From Porphyromonas asaccharolytica DSM 20707 (lineage in GTDB: Bacteria > Bacteroidota > Bacteroidia > Bacteroidales > Porphyromonadaceae), in contig NC_015501.1 in NCBI RefSeq assembly GCF_000212375.1, positions 992,001-1,056,000 of the forward strand: 64,000 nucleotides of DNA. Direction: 5' to 3'. This document shows positions 50,385-59,752 of the stretch, piece by piece. The notes below the pieces were generated by a model that did not search any database, was not told the DNA's origin, and worked only from the letters and a program-made list of their open reading frames with translations. The stretch's first letter is position 1; each line of letters starts with the position of its first letter. Made by a program: the position numbers and the translations under genes.

Positions 50385-52364
50385 TTAGAAGTAGAAGCGG
50401 TATCCTAGAGCTATGCTGTGGTTGCGCCCTGAGGTGCGTATACCATAGTCTAGGAATATAGCACTGTTGAGCTCGGGTAGCTTGTATGAAGTACCTAGTA
50501 GGAAGTTAGCACCAAACTGAGTGTCTGTATAGAAGCCGACACCTGCACCTAGGTAAGGTACAAAGTTGCCAAGCTCCTTAAACTGGAAGTTGTAGACGAC
50601 ATTACCAGTAAGACCGAAAGTAGTCTTCTTGCCAAAGCCTACGAAGAACTCAGGAATGAAGTCAAGCTTCGTATTGCTGATAGGCATAAAAGCACGTACA
50701 CCGACTGCGAATGCTCCAAAAGCATTCTCCTCCTTTGGCTTAACAATGTTTGCACCGACGAGGAGTCCTACAGAGTTTAGTCTGATGAGACTCTTAGAGT
50801 TGTTGTCAACAGGTGTAGCGCTGCTATCCATAGTTACAGCAGAGGATGTAGCAGGAGCCTGATAAGCAGGATGCGTAGGAGGTGTCGTTACGACAGTCGT
50901 TGCAGGCTGTGTAGCCTGATACTGCTGCATACGAGCATCGTTGGTCTCGATCTTTCTATCGATCGCGTCAAGACGATCAAGGATCTTCTCGTTCTGCTCC
51001 GTTAGATCAGAGGTAGTGGTTGTAGTACCGTTCTGAGCCTTTACTTGCTGATTAGCGAGCATCTGCTGCTGAGCGATGTACTGAGGAGAGTTGCCGATGA
51101 GGGCATGTACTAGCTCACGCTCTAGTGGAGTGAGTGCGTCATCGTTGGGCTGGCGGTAGACGTTGCCCTTCTGGCAAGAATGACCCTTCTTGCTACGGTT
51201 GCGATCGATGATGCGCTGTGCCATATCCTCGATCTCAGATGGAGTCATACGTACATACTCATCGTCACGGTCCTCACCGTAGTATCGGTATTCACGGTAC
51301 TCGCGATACTCCTTATCGCGCATATCGTTGACCTTGTCTTGAACCTCTTCGTCTTCAACCGTCTCAAACTCGTAGTGACGAGCGGGCTTGCCTAGGTTAA
51401 AGCGTACTCCGAGCTGGTAAGCCATATTCTTAGCAACGATCTCAGATCTCTTTGTGACAGAAGCTGTCTTGATGCCAGGAGCTGGGTGTGCGATGAAGTT
51501 GGCACTACCGAACACACTGACATAGCGGAAGAGGGGTACCTCTAGACCGACGCCAGCCATACCGAAGACGACGTCATGTAGGTTAGCTTTGTCTAGCTCA
51601 GTAGCCTCCTGAGAGAGCTTAGCATCGAGGTAACCAGCACCGAGGTTGACGTAAGGGGTTACACCACGAGGTAGGTTGAGACGGCCGGTGAAGTAACCAC
51701 CATACATAGCACGCTCCTTGTCGAAGTCGAAGTCGAGTCTCTTGCCAGGCTTACCAGCTTGGTAGTAGAATCCACGTACACCAAAGGTGTTGTTGAAGTC
51801 TAGACCTACCTGACCACCATAGAACCATGAGTCGCGGGTGTTCCAGTAAGAGTGGTCATTGAAGTCCACATATAGGATAGAGGGCTCGATCGTGAAGACC
51901 ATCCCACGGAATCCATTGGAGAAGAAGTCTCTGTAAGCACGGCTTACCTCGTTACCACCTCTGGGGTCGTAGCCACCGAGGTAGAAAGAGAGACCAGCGC
52001 GAGCTGAGAAGTTGTTTATCAGAGCTAGACCATGCTTGTCGACCTTCTTACTAGCCTTTGCTAAATTGACGTATGGGTTGAGTAGATCCGTGCGGAAGCC
52101 TAGATAGTTACCTGATAGGTTGAGGGCGATACGAGGTGCTAGATTGATCTTAAAGCCTAGTGCTCCAGAGAAGTATAGGTGATCCGTCTTCATCATCTCG
52201 ATCTTCTTATCAGCGATAGGTAGCTCGTATTTCATGTTTTGGATACCACCTCCGACGAGTAGGTAAGGTGCTAGGATATAGCCATCGAGGAGGTTGAACT
52301 TAAGCTCAGCACCATAGCGCTCGATGTCGATCTTACGATCGCTCATCTGATCTTTGAAGATAGG
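50385..52364 (-). pseudogene. Outer-membrane beta-barrel protein, 3' part of the IS-disrupted gene
   Basis: The longest internal ATG frame here (from 52346) has 653 residues but no signal peptide. It holds a first barrel-like region (LNLSGNYLGFRTDLLN..., FTIEPSILYVDFNDHSYW) and an acidic/Tyr-Arg-rich stretch (REYREYRYYGEDRDDEYVR). Next come a coiled-coil and Thr-rich linker, then a second barrel-like region ending ALGYRFYF. Joining it to the fragment at 54023-54303 over the 8-bp target duplication restores one frame (DPIFKDQMSDRK) of about 750 codons. Without its signal peptide this fragment should not reach the outer membrane. I do not recognise a named family. Confidence 0.85.
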
Positions 52365-52412
52365 GGCTAATTCCTATTTTGAGGTGCTGGGGAGAAAGCC
52401 ACACGCAAAAAA

Positions 52413-53516
52413 CTAACTGAAGTGAACGGCGATGCGGTAGAGGAAGAAGTCACTATTTCGGGTTCCATAGTTGATGGCGATAAAGCGTTGGAGGTTCTGG
52501 TTGAGTGCTTCTGCTGAAGCGTTGGTCTTATAGCCGAGGAAGTAGTTGCAGATCTCTCCTATGTGCTTGACCATAAAGTGAGCGATGTTCTTGACCTCTT
52601 CACATGGACTACTGAGGTGATTAGTGATGATCTCTAGAAGTGCTTTTTTCTTACACTCCAACAGGTGTCGGGAGGGTGTTATGGAGGTACCATTTCGCAT
52701 AGGACGTTGGTACCACTTCCGTAGCGCTACGGAGAATTTGTACGCTTCTTTGATGTCTGGGAAAAGTCTAAAGAGTAGCCGAGCGCGTAGCTTTTGACTG
52801 GCTGTCTGCTCGTTGTGAAGCTTGTGTAGTAACCCTTTGCTGCGCTGGAGGAGCTGTAGCTGGGTATCTCCATTGGACAGCTCTTTTTTGAACTCTTTGA
52901 GCTCTTGCTGGATTTTGGGGGCGGGCTGCAGTTTAGACCGTTTGCGACTCGCCTCCTCCAGCTCCCGTTGCTTGCGTAGAAGCTCTTGGCGGTAGCGTAT
53001 TCTTACTGACTGGACTTGATCAATGATGTTTTTGACAACGTGAAATTTGTCCGCAACTTGATAGGCATTGGGGAAGAGTTCACGAGCCACCCAGTCGTAG
53101 TTTGGAGCCATATCACGGGTTACGCAAGAGACTGCGAAAAGTGCTTCTTGGGAGATGTTTGATCTCATTAGATAGACGATCTGGGAGGCTCGGAGCGTGT
53201 TGACCATCAGGACGATTTTATTCGTCTCTGGGTTCGACACGATGGTGTAGCAATCCCCGTTGATGTTCTTTTCGTCTATGCAGATGATGGATCCCATATT
53301 CTTCTCATTGAGAATGGGGATCTTTAGATCAGAACTTACAGGGCTTTTAGCAGAAGACCCTAGAGATCGTGAGGCTCCAGTCTTCTGCAAATGGCGTTGG
53401 TGCCCTGGGCTTTTGTATCCGCTCAAGACATCTTTGTACCAGCGAAAGAGTTTCTTCGAGCTCATCCCCATACAGTAGGCGACTTGCCCGATACTGGTGG
53501 GCTTAGACCCAATCAA
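52413..53516 (-). CDS. ISL3-type transposase, catalytic ORF
   Basis: A 367-residue DDE transposase. SIICIDEKNINGDCYTI supplies the first Asp, VTRDMAPNYDWVARELFPNAYQVADKFHVVK the second, and TNASAEALNQNLQRFI the Glu. KLHNEQTASQKLRARLLFRLFPDIKEAY lies in the helical insertion between. It starts with TTG at 53516, overlapping the first ORF by 14 bp, so it is probably made by coupling or frameshift. Its stop lies inside the left terminal repeat. Confidence 0.9.
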   Translation of the reverse strand: MIGSKPTSIGQVAYCMGMSSKKLFRWYKDVLSGYKSPGHQRHLQKTGASRSLGSSAKSPVSSDLKIPILNEKNMGSIICIDEKNINGDCYTIVSNPETNKIVLMVNTLRASQIVYLMRSNISQEALFAVSCVTRDMAPNYDWVARELFPNAYQVADKFHVVKNIIDQVQSVRIRYRQELLRKQRELEEASRKRSKLQPAPKIQQELKEFKKELSNGDTQLQLLQRSKGLLHKLHNEQTASQKLRARLLFRLFPDIKEAYKFSVALRKWYQRPMRNGTSITPSRHLLECKKKALLEIITNHLSSPCEEVKNIAHFMVKHIGEICNYFLGYKTNASAEALNQNLQRFIAINYGTRNSDFFLYRIAVHFS

Positions 53517-53895
53517 TTTCTTTTAAAAAATTGCCGAAAGCCTTGGTCGCTTTCATGCCTTTTTCATTGTATGAGTAGCTGTTGGAGTAGCTCTTTTCCT
53601 CTTGTCGCTGGTCCTGTTTTACCTTCCAGCGACGACGCTTGAGGTAGAGGAAGACCTCCTTGCCCATAGCTGGGAAGGTCTGCAACTCAATGTAGTTCGT
53701 ATAGCCGTCTAGGACTATGTTTGAAAGATCTCCGTTGACCTCTTTTTTCAACTCTGCGGGGATATGGGCAGCGTCATCTTTCTCTACCATAAAGATGCGG
53801 TAAATGCCGTTTTCTTCAACCAACTTCTCGAAGTTAAAGTCTCGGAGAATTTCTTGTGGAGCGAATAGCTCAATCCAATCTAGTTCTTTAGTCAT
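53503..53895 (-). CDS. ISL3-type transposase, N-terminal ORF
   Basis: A 130-residue protein resembling the separate N-terminal region of ISAon1-type transposases. Seen: YTNYIELQTFPAMGKEVFLYLKRRRWKV, where DNA-binding would lie, and a Ser/Tyr/Asn-rich segment before GNFLKEIDWV. There is no catalytic residue in this part. The end has a run of six T and four A residues (AATTTTTTAAAAG on the minus strand) close to the overlap with the catalytic ORF, a possible slippage site. Confidence 0.8.
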   Translation of the reverse strand: MTKELDWIELFAPQEILRDFNFEKLVEENGIYRIFMVEKDDAAHIPAELKKEVNGDLSNIVLDGYTNYIELQTFPAMGKEVFLYLKRRRWKVKQDQRQEEKSYSNSYSYNEKGMKATKAFGNFLKEIDWV

Positions 53896-54022
53896 ATTTG
53901 AGGTGGTAAGGGGGAGGGCGAAAAGCTCTCCTCATTCATTTGGGGGTGCAAGTTAATCAATTCACTTCAGTTAGTTTTTTGCGTGTGGCTTCTCCCCCAG
54001 CACCTCAAAATAGGAATTAGCC

Positions 54023-54303
54023 AAGATAGGATCTACATTCCACTCACCATTAGGATCGCTGAGCTTGGACTTGATGCCAAAAGAGCGATCATAGACACCA
54101 CGTAGCTCCACGATCGGGCCGAAGCCAAAACCAGCGCGTACGCCCCATAGCATAGCGTTGTCGATGTTGAGTGCATCGTCAAGGAATTCATACTGAAAGC
54201 CACCACCGACGGTGATGCTGGCATCCTTGACCTGTGCCTTGGCCCCGTTGAAGCTCAGAAGAGCTACAAGAGCCGTACATAGAAGTAGGATTTTTTTATT
54301 CAT
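54023..54303 (-). pseudogene. Outer-membrane beta-barrel protein, 5' part of the IS-disrupted gene
   Basis: This part encodes the signal peptide (MNKKILLLCTALVALLSFNGAKAQ) and the first strands (ASITVGGGFQYEFLDDALN, FGFGPIVELRGVYDRSFG) up to GEWNVDPI, where the insertion sequence begins. The frame then runs into the IS and stops at 53971. The start is the ATG at 54303; a TTG at 54309 precedes it. The gene's promoter region remains intact. Confidence 0.85.
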
Positions 54304-54309
54304 AGTCAA

Positions 54310-54448
54310 ACTATTAAAGTGGTTGATAATGCTTAGTGATTAGAGTGTAAAATGGAAGATAGTCTCACTGCTCCTCTACCGTGGTAGACACTGTGAATAG
54401 ACTACTTGCCGAGGGGAGCTGAGCGTACTATCTTAGTGTATTCGCTGT
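54310..54448. other. Leader of the disrupted outer-membrane protein gene
   Basis: A leader of about 130 bases between the -7 box and the start codon. No strong structure was recognised. Confidence 0.4.
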
Positions 54449-54456
54449 CAAAGGTA
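54449..54456 (-). promoter_or_regulatory. -7 box (TAnnTTTG) for the disrupted outer-membrane protein gene
   Basis: The minus strand reads TACCTTTG, with TTTG at 54476-54473 as a possible upstream element. Confidence 0.5.
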
Positions 54457-54816
54457 TGAAAAAGTATTGATACAAAACAACTCTAATTGATCCGAGTTGT
54501 GAGAAACTTCCATATCGTAGCTCCTCTAGACGACACTAGAGGTAGCCTCTGGTGACAAAGTTATATTTTGGTTACTCCTTGATATGAAGCCTAATAGAGT
54601 AAGGCTAGAGGCCCAGATCTCTTGGTGAGAAAGGAGAATACTCACGTAGAGATGGTGCAAGATACGTCATGTCTCTCTTTCTTCTGCAAAATCTTACGAG
54701 TTATCTACATGTAAGGGCGCACGATCGTGCATCTTTATGTGGAGCTAGTTCGTAATGAGATCTGCAGAATCTAGAACCTAGTTGGAGGGGGAACGGAGGC
54801 TTTGACGTGAAATGAG
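54457..54816. other. Gene-free stretch between divergent genes
   Basis: About 360 bases without ORF, tRNA or clear hairpin. Both ends carry promoter-like boxes, so it serves as the divergent promoter region. Confidence 0.5.
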
Positions 54817-54824
54817 TACATTTG
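54817..54824 (+). promoter_or_regulatory. -7 box (TAnnTTTG) for dnaG
   Basis: TACATTTG, 29 bp before the dnaG ATG at 54846. It argues against the TTG start at 54822, which lies inside the box. Confidence 0.5.
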
Positions 54825-54845
54825 CAGAGTAAGAGAAATAGACGG

Positions 54846-56876
54846 ATGATTGACGAACAGACCAAGCAACTGATCATAGATACGGCACGCATCGAAGATG
54901 TTGTGTCCGACTTCGTGCAGTTACGGCGCAAGGGGTCGGGCTTCGTAGGGCTGTGTCCATTTCACAAGGATCGTCACCCCTCCTTTATTGTCACTCCGTC
55001 CAAGAATATCTGCAAGTGCTTCGCTTGTGGTGCAGGCGGTACACCAATTTCCTTCATCATGAAGATACAGAACTGCTCCTTCGTCGAGGCACTCCGCTAC
55101 CTCGCTCAGAAGTATAATATCCCCATGCCAGAGCGGGAGATGACCGAAGAGGAGCAGCAGAGAAAGAATGAGCGTGAGGCGCTTTACCTCGCCAATGAAG
55201 TGGCAGCAAAATTCTTTACCGAGCAGCTCCTCAGCAGCGAGGAGGGGCTAGATATAGCCTTGCCTTACTTCACGCAGCGTGGCGTTCGGTCGGAGGCGAT
55301 ACAAGCCTTTGGGCTGGGCTACTCACCTAGTGATAGACGTGCTCTGGCGAAGTATGTCGAGGAGCATGGCTACGACATGGAGAGCTTTGTGGCGACGGGG
55401 CTGCTTTACGCTCCGAGCGAGGGTCGCCCGAGTGGTGATCGCTATCACGAGCGGGTTATCTTCCCGATATACAATGTGGGGGGGCGGGTCGTCGGCTTCG
55501 GCGGGCGCACCATGCGCAAGGCGGACAAGATCGCCAAGTATATCAATTCGCCCGAGAGTATCATCTATGACAAGAGCCGCGAGCTATACGGTCTTTACCA
55601 GGCGAAACAGGCCATCGGGCGTCTAGATCGAAGCATCATCGTCGAGGGGTATCTCGATGTGATCGCCATGCACCAAGTAGGGATAGAGAATGTGGTGGCA
55701 ACTTCGGGCACGGCACTTACGGAGAGTCAAATACAGCTCTTGCGACGCTTCTCTCGTAATGTGCTGGTGCTCTTCGATGGTGATGAGGCGGGTGTCAAAG
55801 CGGCACTGCGCTCGATCGATATGCTCCTCGCTGAGGGAATGCAGATCAAGCTCTTGGTACTGCCCGATGGAGAGGATCCCGATGAATTTGTTGCTAAGCG
55901 TAGTCGCACAGAGGTGGAGGAGTACTTTGCTGCCCATGAGCAGGACTTCCTTACCTTCAAATCGCAGCTCTACGCTCCGCAGATGGCGAGTGATCCGCAG
56001 CTCAAGACGCAGCTGATGCGAGACATCTTGCAGAGCATTGCCACGATTCCCGACAGCCTCGAGCGCATCGTCTACATACAGCAGATGTCTCAGATGTATG
56101 GCGTGGCGGAGGATCTGCTCTTGCAGCAGATCAAGCAGGAGCGCTTTAGCCGTGGACGGGTCTATCAGTATGCCCCTCCAGCGGCAGCGACACCCGAGGA
56201 GCGTGCTCCTGAGGAGACACCACAAGAGGTCTCGCCTCTAGATGCGCCGATGAGCAATGAAGCACTGGATCTGGTCCGCCTCGTAGTGCGCTACGGAGAG
56301 CGGAAGCTAAAGATCTCTGTGCAGGATGAGGAGGCTGGTGAGGGGGCAGAGCCTATGGTGATACAGGTCGCAGTGGCTAACTTCGTCTATCAGGAGCTCA
56401 AGCAGGATGATATAGTCATCGAGCATCCGCTTGTCAAGCGCATTCTCAATGATAGCAACAAGATGATGCTGGAGGAGCTGAGCGACTCGGAAGATGGCGA
56501 GTCGAAGCATCGCTGTGGCTCTTTTCTTTGCAATTCGGAGGTTCCGCAAGTGGCAGCATTGGCGGTGGATCTCTACGCAACCCCATACAGACTCTCTCGC
56601 AAGGCTCGCGAGGAGCTACAGATGCCAGATGACGATGATGAGAAAGTACCCGATGAGTGGGTGCGGGATATGACCTTTAAGGTGCTATACACCTACAAGC
56701 TAGCGTACGCTGAGGAGCACTGTCAGCAGATCTCGCAGCAGATACAGGCGCTACAGCAGGAGCACCCAGAGGCGGACTATGAGAGCTACCAGCCACTCCT
56801 CCAGGAGCTATCCACATGGCAAGAGATTCGCAAGGCGTTTGCCCAGTTTAGCGGTCAGCGTGTGGTCATTTCGTGA
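54846..56876 (+). CDS. dnaG: DNA primase
   Basis: A 676-residue primase that makes RNA primers for replication. The CHC2 zinc domain has C37, H40, C58 and C61 (C-x2-H-x17-C-x2-C). The TOPRIM domain includes VEGYLDVIAMHQVGIENVVATSGTAL and the metal-binding LFDGDEAGVKAA, then PDGEDPDEFV. The C-terminal third (from about 430) is less conserved and is the helicase-interacting part. Length is typical of Bacteroidota primases. It is followed after 66 bp by holB, another replication gene. Confidence 0.96.
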   Translation: MIDEQTKQLIIDTARIEDVVSDFVQLRRKGSGFVGLCPFHKDRHPSFIVTPSKNICKCFACGAGGTPISFIMKIQNCSFVEALRYLAQKYNIPMPEREMTEEEQQRKNEREALYLANEVAAKFFTEQLLSSEEGLDIALPYFTQRGVRSEAIQAFGLGYSPSDRRALAKYVEEHGYDMESFVATGLLYAPSEGRPSGDRYHERVIFPIYNVGGRVVGFGGRTMRKADKIAKYINSPESIIYDKSRELYGLYQAKQAIGRLDRSIIVEGYLDVIAMHQVGIENVVATSGTALTESQIQLLRRFSRNVLVLFDGDEAGVKAALRSIDMLLAEGMQIKLLVLPDGEDPDEFVAKRSRTEVEEYFAAHEQDFLTFKSQLYAPQMASDPQLKTQLMRDILQSIATIPDSLERIVYIQQMSQMYGVAEDLLLQQIKQERFSRGRVYQYAPPAAATPEERAPEETPQEVSPLDAPMSNEALDLVRLVVRYGERKLKISVQDEEAGEGAEPMVIQVAVANFVYQELKQDDIVIEHPLVKRILNDSNKMMLEELSDSEDGESKHRCGSFLCNSEVPQVAALAVDLYATPYRLSRKAREELQMPDDDDEKVPDEWVRDMTFKVLYTYKLAYAEEHCQQISQQIQALQQEHPEADYESYQPLLQELSTWQEIRKAFAQFSGQRVVIS

Positions 56877-56942
56877 GCTGAGGAGTGTGCGTGAAGAAGT
56901 ATCCGTTAACCCTTTTACCAATCTAGATAAGAAAGCGCAGTC

Positions 56943-58031
56943 ATGCAGTTTGCCGATATATATGGATACCGAGCCCTCAAGCAGCAGTTCGTACATTTAA
57001 CCCGATCAGGTCAAATGCCCCACGCTGTGCTGCTCGAGATACAGGAAGGCTACCCGGGGCTTCACCTCGCGTGGGCTTGGGCGCAGTACATACAGTGTCA
57101 GTCTCCTACGGACGAGGACTCTTGTGGCGAGTGCGCCTCCTGCAAGAAGGTTGCTGCCAGTGCGCACCCTGATGTTATCTTTGTCTATCCAGTGATCAAA
57201 GCAGCACAAGACGAGACCCCCACGGAGCGATACTTCGACGAGTGGCGTATGCTCCTCGAGCGGTCGCCCTACATCACTGAGCAGGACTGGCTCGAGGTGC
57301 TAGAGGCGGGCAATAGTCAGCCTGTTATCTACGTAAATGAGATCAATAGTCTCCTGTCTCGTCTCTCAGTCACAACCACCGAAGGGGGCTGGCGCACGAT
57401 CATCATCTACCAACCTGAGCGCATGAACGATGCAGCGGCCAATAAACTTCTTAAGTCGCTCGAAGAGCCTCCCGCGGAGACGCTCTTTATCCTAGTGTCA
57501 GCACACTCGGATCGTCTCCTCGACACGATCCTGAGCCGTGTGCAGCGCTTCGAACTGCCCCCGATGACGGAGGAAGAAATGAGAGAGGCACTGACAGCTC
57601 TACACCCCGAGCTGGCGACTGACGCGCTTGAAGCGATGATCCCCCTAGTAGACGGCAATCTGAGCGATGCTCTACGGCTACTCGACAGCTCCGCCTCACA
57701 AGACAAACTACAAGAACTGGCGCAGCAGTGGTATGATGCGACATTGCGAGCCGACATCTTGCGCCTGAAGCTACTCAGCGAGGAGGTGGACAAGATGGGA
57801 CGCGAGGGGGCGGTAGCCTTTCTCAAACTACTGATGCAGCTAGTGGGACGGCAGTGGCACCGTGCGCTCCGTGGCGAGTCGCATGTGGGAGAGCTACGAG
57901 TCAACAATAAGGCAATGGGGGCTTGCTATCGGCTCCTCGAGGAGGCGATGCGAGAGATCCGTGGTAATGTGCTGACGAAGATGGTACTCTTCGACACGTT
58001 CCTGCGAATGCTGCTTGCGCTGCGCAACTAA
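56943..58031 (+). CDS. holB: DNA polymerase III, delta' subunit (clamp loader)
   Basis: A 362-residue AAA+ clamp-loader subunit. The start is FADIYGYRALKQQFVHLTRSGQMPHAVLL. The Walker A region is degenerate (LEIQEGYPGLHLAWA), as expected for delta', which does not hydrolyse ATP. A zinc-binding Cys cluster is present (CQSPTDEDSCGECASCKK), and NDAAANKLLKSLEEPPAETLFILVSAHSDRLLDTILSRVQRF carries the sensor and SRC-like region (here SRV). It works with DnaX and HolA to load the sliding clamp. It lies 11 bp before the acyltransferase gene. Confidence 0.92.
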   Translation: MQFADIYGYRALKQQFVHLTRSGQMPHAVLLEIQEGYPGLHLAWAWAQYIQCQSPTDEDSCGECASCKKVAASAHPDVIFVYPVIKAAQDETPTERYFDEWRMLLERSPYITEQDWLEVLEAGNSQPVIYVNEINSLLSRLSVTTTEGGWRTIIIYQPERMNDAAANKLLKSLEEPPAETLFILVSAHSDRLLDTILSRVQRFELPPMTEEEMREALTALHPELATDALEAMIPLVDGNLSDALRLLDSSASQDKLQELAQQWYDATLRADILRLKLLSEEVDKMGREGAVAFLKLLMQLVGRQWHRALRGESHVGELRVNNKAMGACYRLLEEAMREIRGNVLTKMVLFDTFLRMLLALRN

Positions 58032-58042
58032 GGCTACTCGGG

Positions 58043-59059
58043 ATGTCAGAGCAGACGCTACGCCACCAAGGTCTGGACCTCTTACGGCTTCTTTCGGTCG
58101 TGATGGTGATCGGCATCCACACGGCTGGGGGCTACTTTATGGGAGAGTCTTTGCGGTCAGAGTGTTGGCAGGCCGCTCCATGGTATGCGCTTTCGGTGGG
58201 TGCCGTGCCGCTCTTTGTGATGCTGAGCGGAGCCTTCATGCTGTCGCCTGAGCGGCAGATCGGGGGCTTGGCACACTTTTACAAGCGTAGCGTAGGGCGC
58301 AAGATACTCTTGCCGCTACTCGTTTGGTCGGTGGTTTATTACTTCTGGCACTGTGCTAAGGAGCAGGCGTGGATCGCCTTCCAGTGGTATCATTTGTGGT
58401 ATCTTGTGATGCTGGCAGGTCTCTACGTGGTGACTCCTATGCTGCGCTGGCTCTGTGAGCGGATCGAGCGTAGCGATAGTCCCACCTATGGGGGCAATCG
58501 AGGACTACTGATCTTGACGCTCGGGAGCTATCTCGTGGCGCTTATGGTAGATGTTTACTACCGCTCGTACGGCATTCAGCAGATCTGCCTACTCTGGTGG
58601 GTGCAGTACCTTCCTTACTACCTAGCGGGCTCTCTGATCTCTCGCACCATTAGTCGGTTGCCGAGCAAAGGCTGGCTCTTGGCACTCTTCATCGGGAGTA
58701 TGTTGCTACACGGAGCTCTGCTCATTTACGTGCCTTACCAATTGTTAGGGCGGGTGGGTGTCAACTTCTTTCCGCTGGTCGTCCTTAAGGTTGTCGCGCT
58801 CTTTGCCCTCTGCTACCGATGGCGCCCCACGGTACGTCTCTTCGTCTCGACAAGTAGGCTCTATCCCTATGTGATGGGGGGCTACCTGGTACACTTTGCG
58901 GTGCTGCAGGTCGTCTTCAAGCTGTTCGAGCTATTCCTCCCCTCACTGACCGCTTGCCCTGCCGTAAGCGTCCCGCTGCGCATACTCCTCATAGCACTCA
59001 TCTCACTAGGGGTCACCGCTTTGATCCGCAAGGTGCCACTACTACGATCACTGGTCTAG
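58043..59059 (+). CDS. Acyltransferase family 3 membrane protein
   Basis: A 338-residue integral membrane protein with about ten hydrophobic segments. The start RHQGLDLLRLLSVVMVIGIHTAGGYF has the conserved R-x-x-x-x-D-x-L-R-x-x-x-x...H pattern of acyltransferase-3 proteins such as the O-acetyltransferase WecH. It would transfer an acetyl group to a surface polysaccharide or other sugar; the target is unknown. It is the third gene after dnaG and holB, without an obvious functional link to them. Confidence 0.8.
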   Translation: MSEQTLRHQGLDLLRLLSVVMVIGIHTAGGYFMGESLRSECWQAAPWYALSVGAVPLFVMLSGAFMLSPERQIGGLAHFYKRSVGRKILLPLLVWSVVYYFWHCAKEQAWIAFQWYHLWYLVMLAGLYVVTPMLRWLCERIERSDSPTYGGNRGLLILTLGSYLVALMVDVYYRSYGIQQICLLWWVQYLPYYLAGSLISRTISRLPSKGWLLALFIGSMLLHGALLIYVPYQLLGRVGVNFFPLVVLKVVALFALCYRWRPTVRLFVSTSRLYPYVMGGYLVHFAVLQVVFKLFELFLPSLTACPAVSVPLRILLIALISLGVTALIRKVPLLRSLV

Positions 59060-59092
59060 AGGAAAAGCCTTTACAAGACAGCAATGATTTCG

Positions 59093-59100
59093 TATCTTTG
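59093..59100 (+). promoter_or_regulatory. -7 box (TAnnTTTG) for ribE
   Basis: TATCTTTG, 38 bp before the ribE ATG, in the gap after the acyltransferase gene. Confidence 0.5.
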
Positions 59101-59137
59101 CGAAGTAACCAATCAATAGAGCAAACCGAATAGATAT

Positions 59138-59740
59138 ATGTTTAGTGGAATAGTAGAAGGTATGGCACAGGTGCGCCGCCTAACCCGCGAAGGAAGCAAC
59201 CTGCACATCACACTCGCCTGCGACTTTGCCGCAGAGCTACAGATAGATCAGAGCATCGCACATAATGGCGTCTGCCTCACCGTCGTCTCGCTCGAGGAGG
59301 GGGGCTACACGGTGACCGCCATTCAGGAGACACTCGACCGCAGCAACCTGGGCCTCCTACAGGTGGGTGACTATGTCAACGTGGAGCGCAGTATGATGCT
59401 CGGTGGTCGTCTGGACGGTCATATCGTGCAGGGACATGTGGATCAGACGGCTCGCTGCACGGCTATCCGTGAGATGGAGGGCAGTCACTACTTTACCTTT
59501 GCCTATGAGGTGGATCGTGAGATGATGCGCCAGGGATATATGACGGTCGAGAAGGGCTCCGTGACGGTCAACGGCGTGAGCCTCACCGTCTGCAATTCGC
59601 AGGAAAACTCTTTCGAGGTAGCGATCATCCCCTACACACTAGAGCATACTAACTTCGGTTACTTGAAGGAGGGAAGCGTGGTCAACCTCGAGTTTGATAT
59701 CTTAGGCAAGTATATCGCTCGCCTACGTTCGTTTGACTAA
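59138..59740 (+). CDS. ribE: Riboflavin synthase, alpha subunit
   Basis: A 200-residue enzyme for the last step of riboflavin synthesis: two molecules of 6,7-dimethyl-8-ribityllumazine give riboflavin and a pyrimidine. Two similar lumazine-binding domains are visible. The first begins MFSGIVEGMAQV and has HNGVCLTVVSL; the second has GHIVQGHVDQTA and VNGVSLTVCN. The tail VNLEFDILGKYIARL is typical. No FMN riboswitch was seen upstream. The nitroreductase gene, whose family uses flavin, follows by 12 bp. Confidence 0.96.
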   Translation: MFSGIVEGMAQVRRLTREGSNLHITLACDFAAELQIDQSIAHNGVCLTVVSLEEGGYTVTAIQETLDRSNLGLLQVGDYVNVERSMMLGGRLDGHIVQGHVDQTARCTAIREMEGSHYFTFAYEVDREMMRQGYMTVEKGSVTVNGVSLTVCNSQENSFEVAIIPYTLEHTNFGYLKEGSVVNLEFDILGKYIARLRSFD

Positions 59741-59752
59741 ATCCTTGTAGCT

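Larger units (their letters stand above)
52365..54022 (-). mobile_element. ISL3-type insertion sequence, 1658 bp
   Basis: The ends are nearly perfect 62-bp terminal inverted repeats (52365-52426 and 53961-54022) starting GGCTAATTCC. The element is flanked by identical 8-bp target duplications AAGATAGG (52357-52364 and 54023-54030). It carries two overlapping ORFs. The 8-bp duplication and GGCT-type ends fit the ISL3 family; the two-ORF layout resembles the ISAon1 group as I recall it. The intact ends and duplications point to a recent insertion. Confidence 0.92.
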
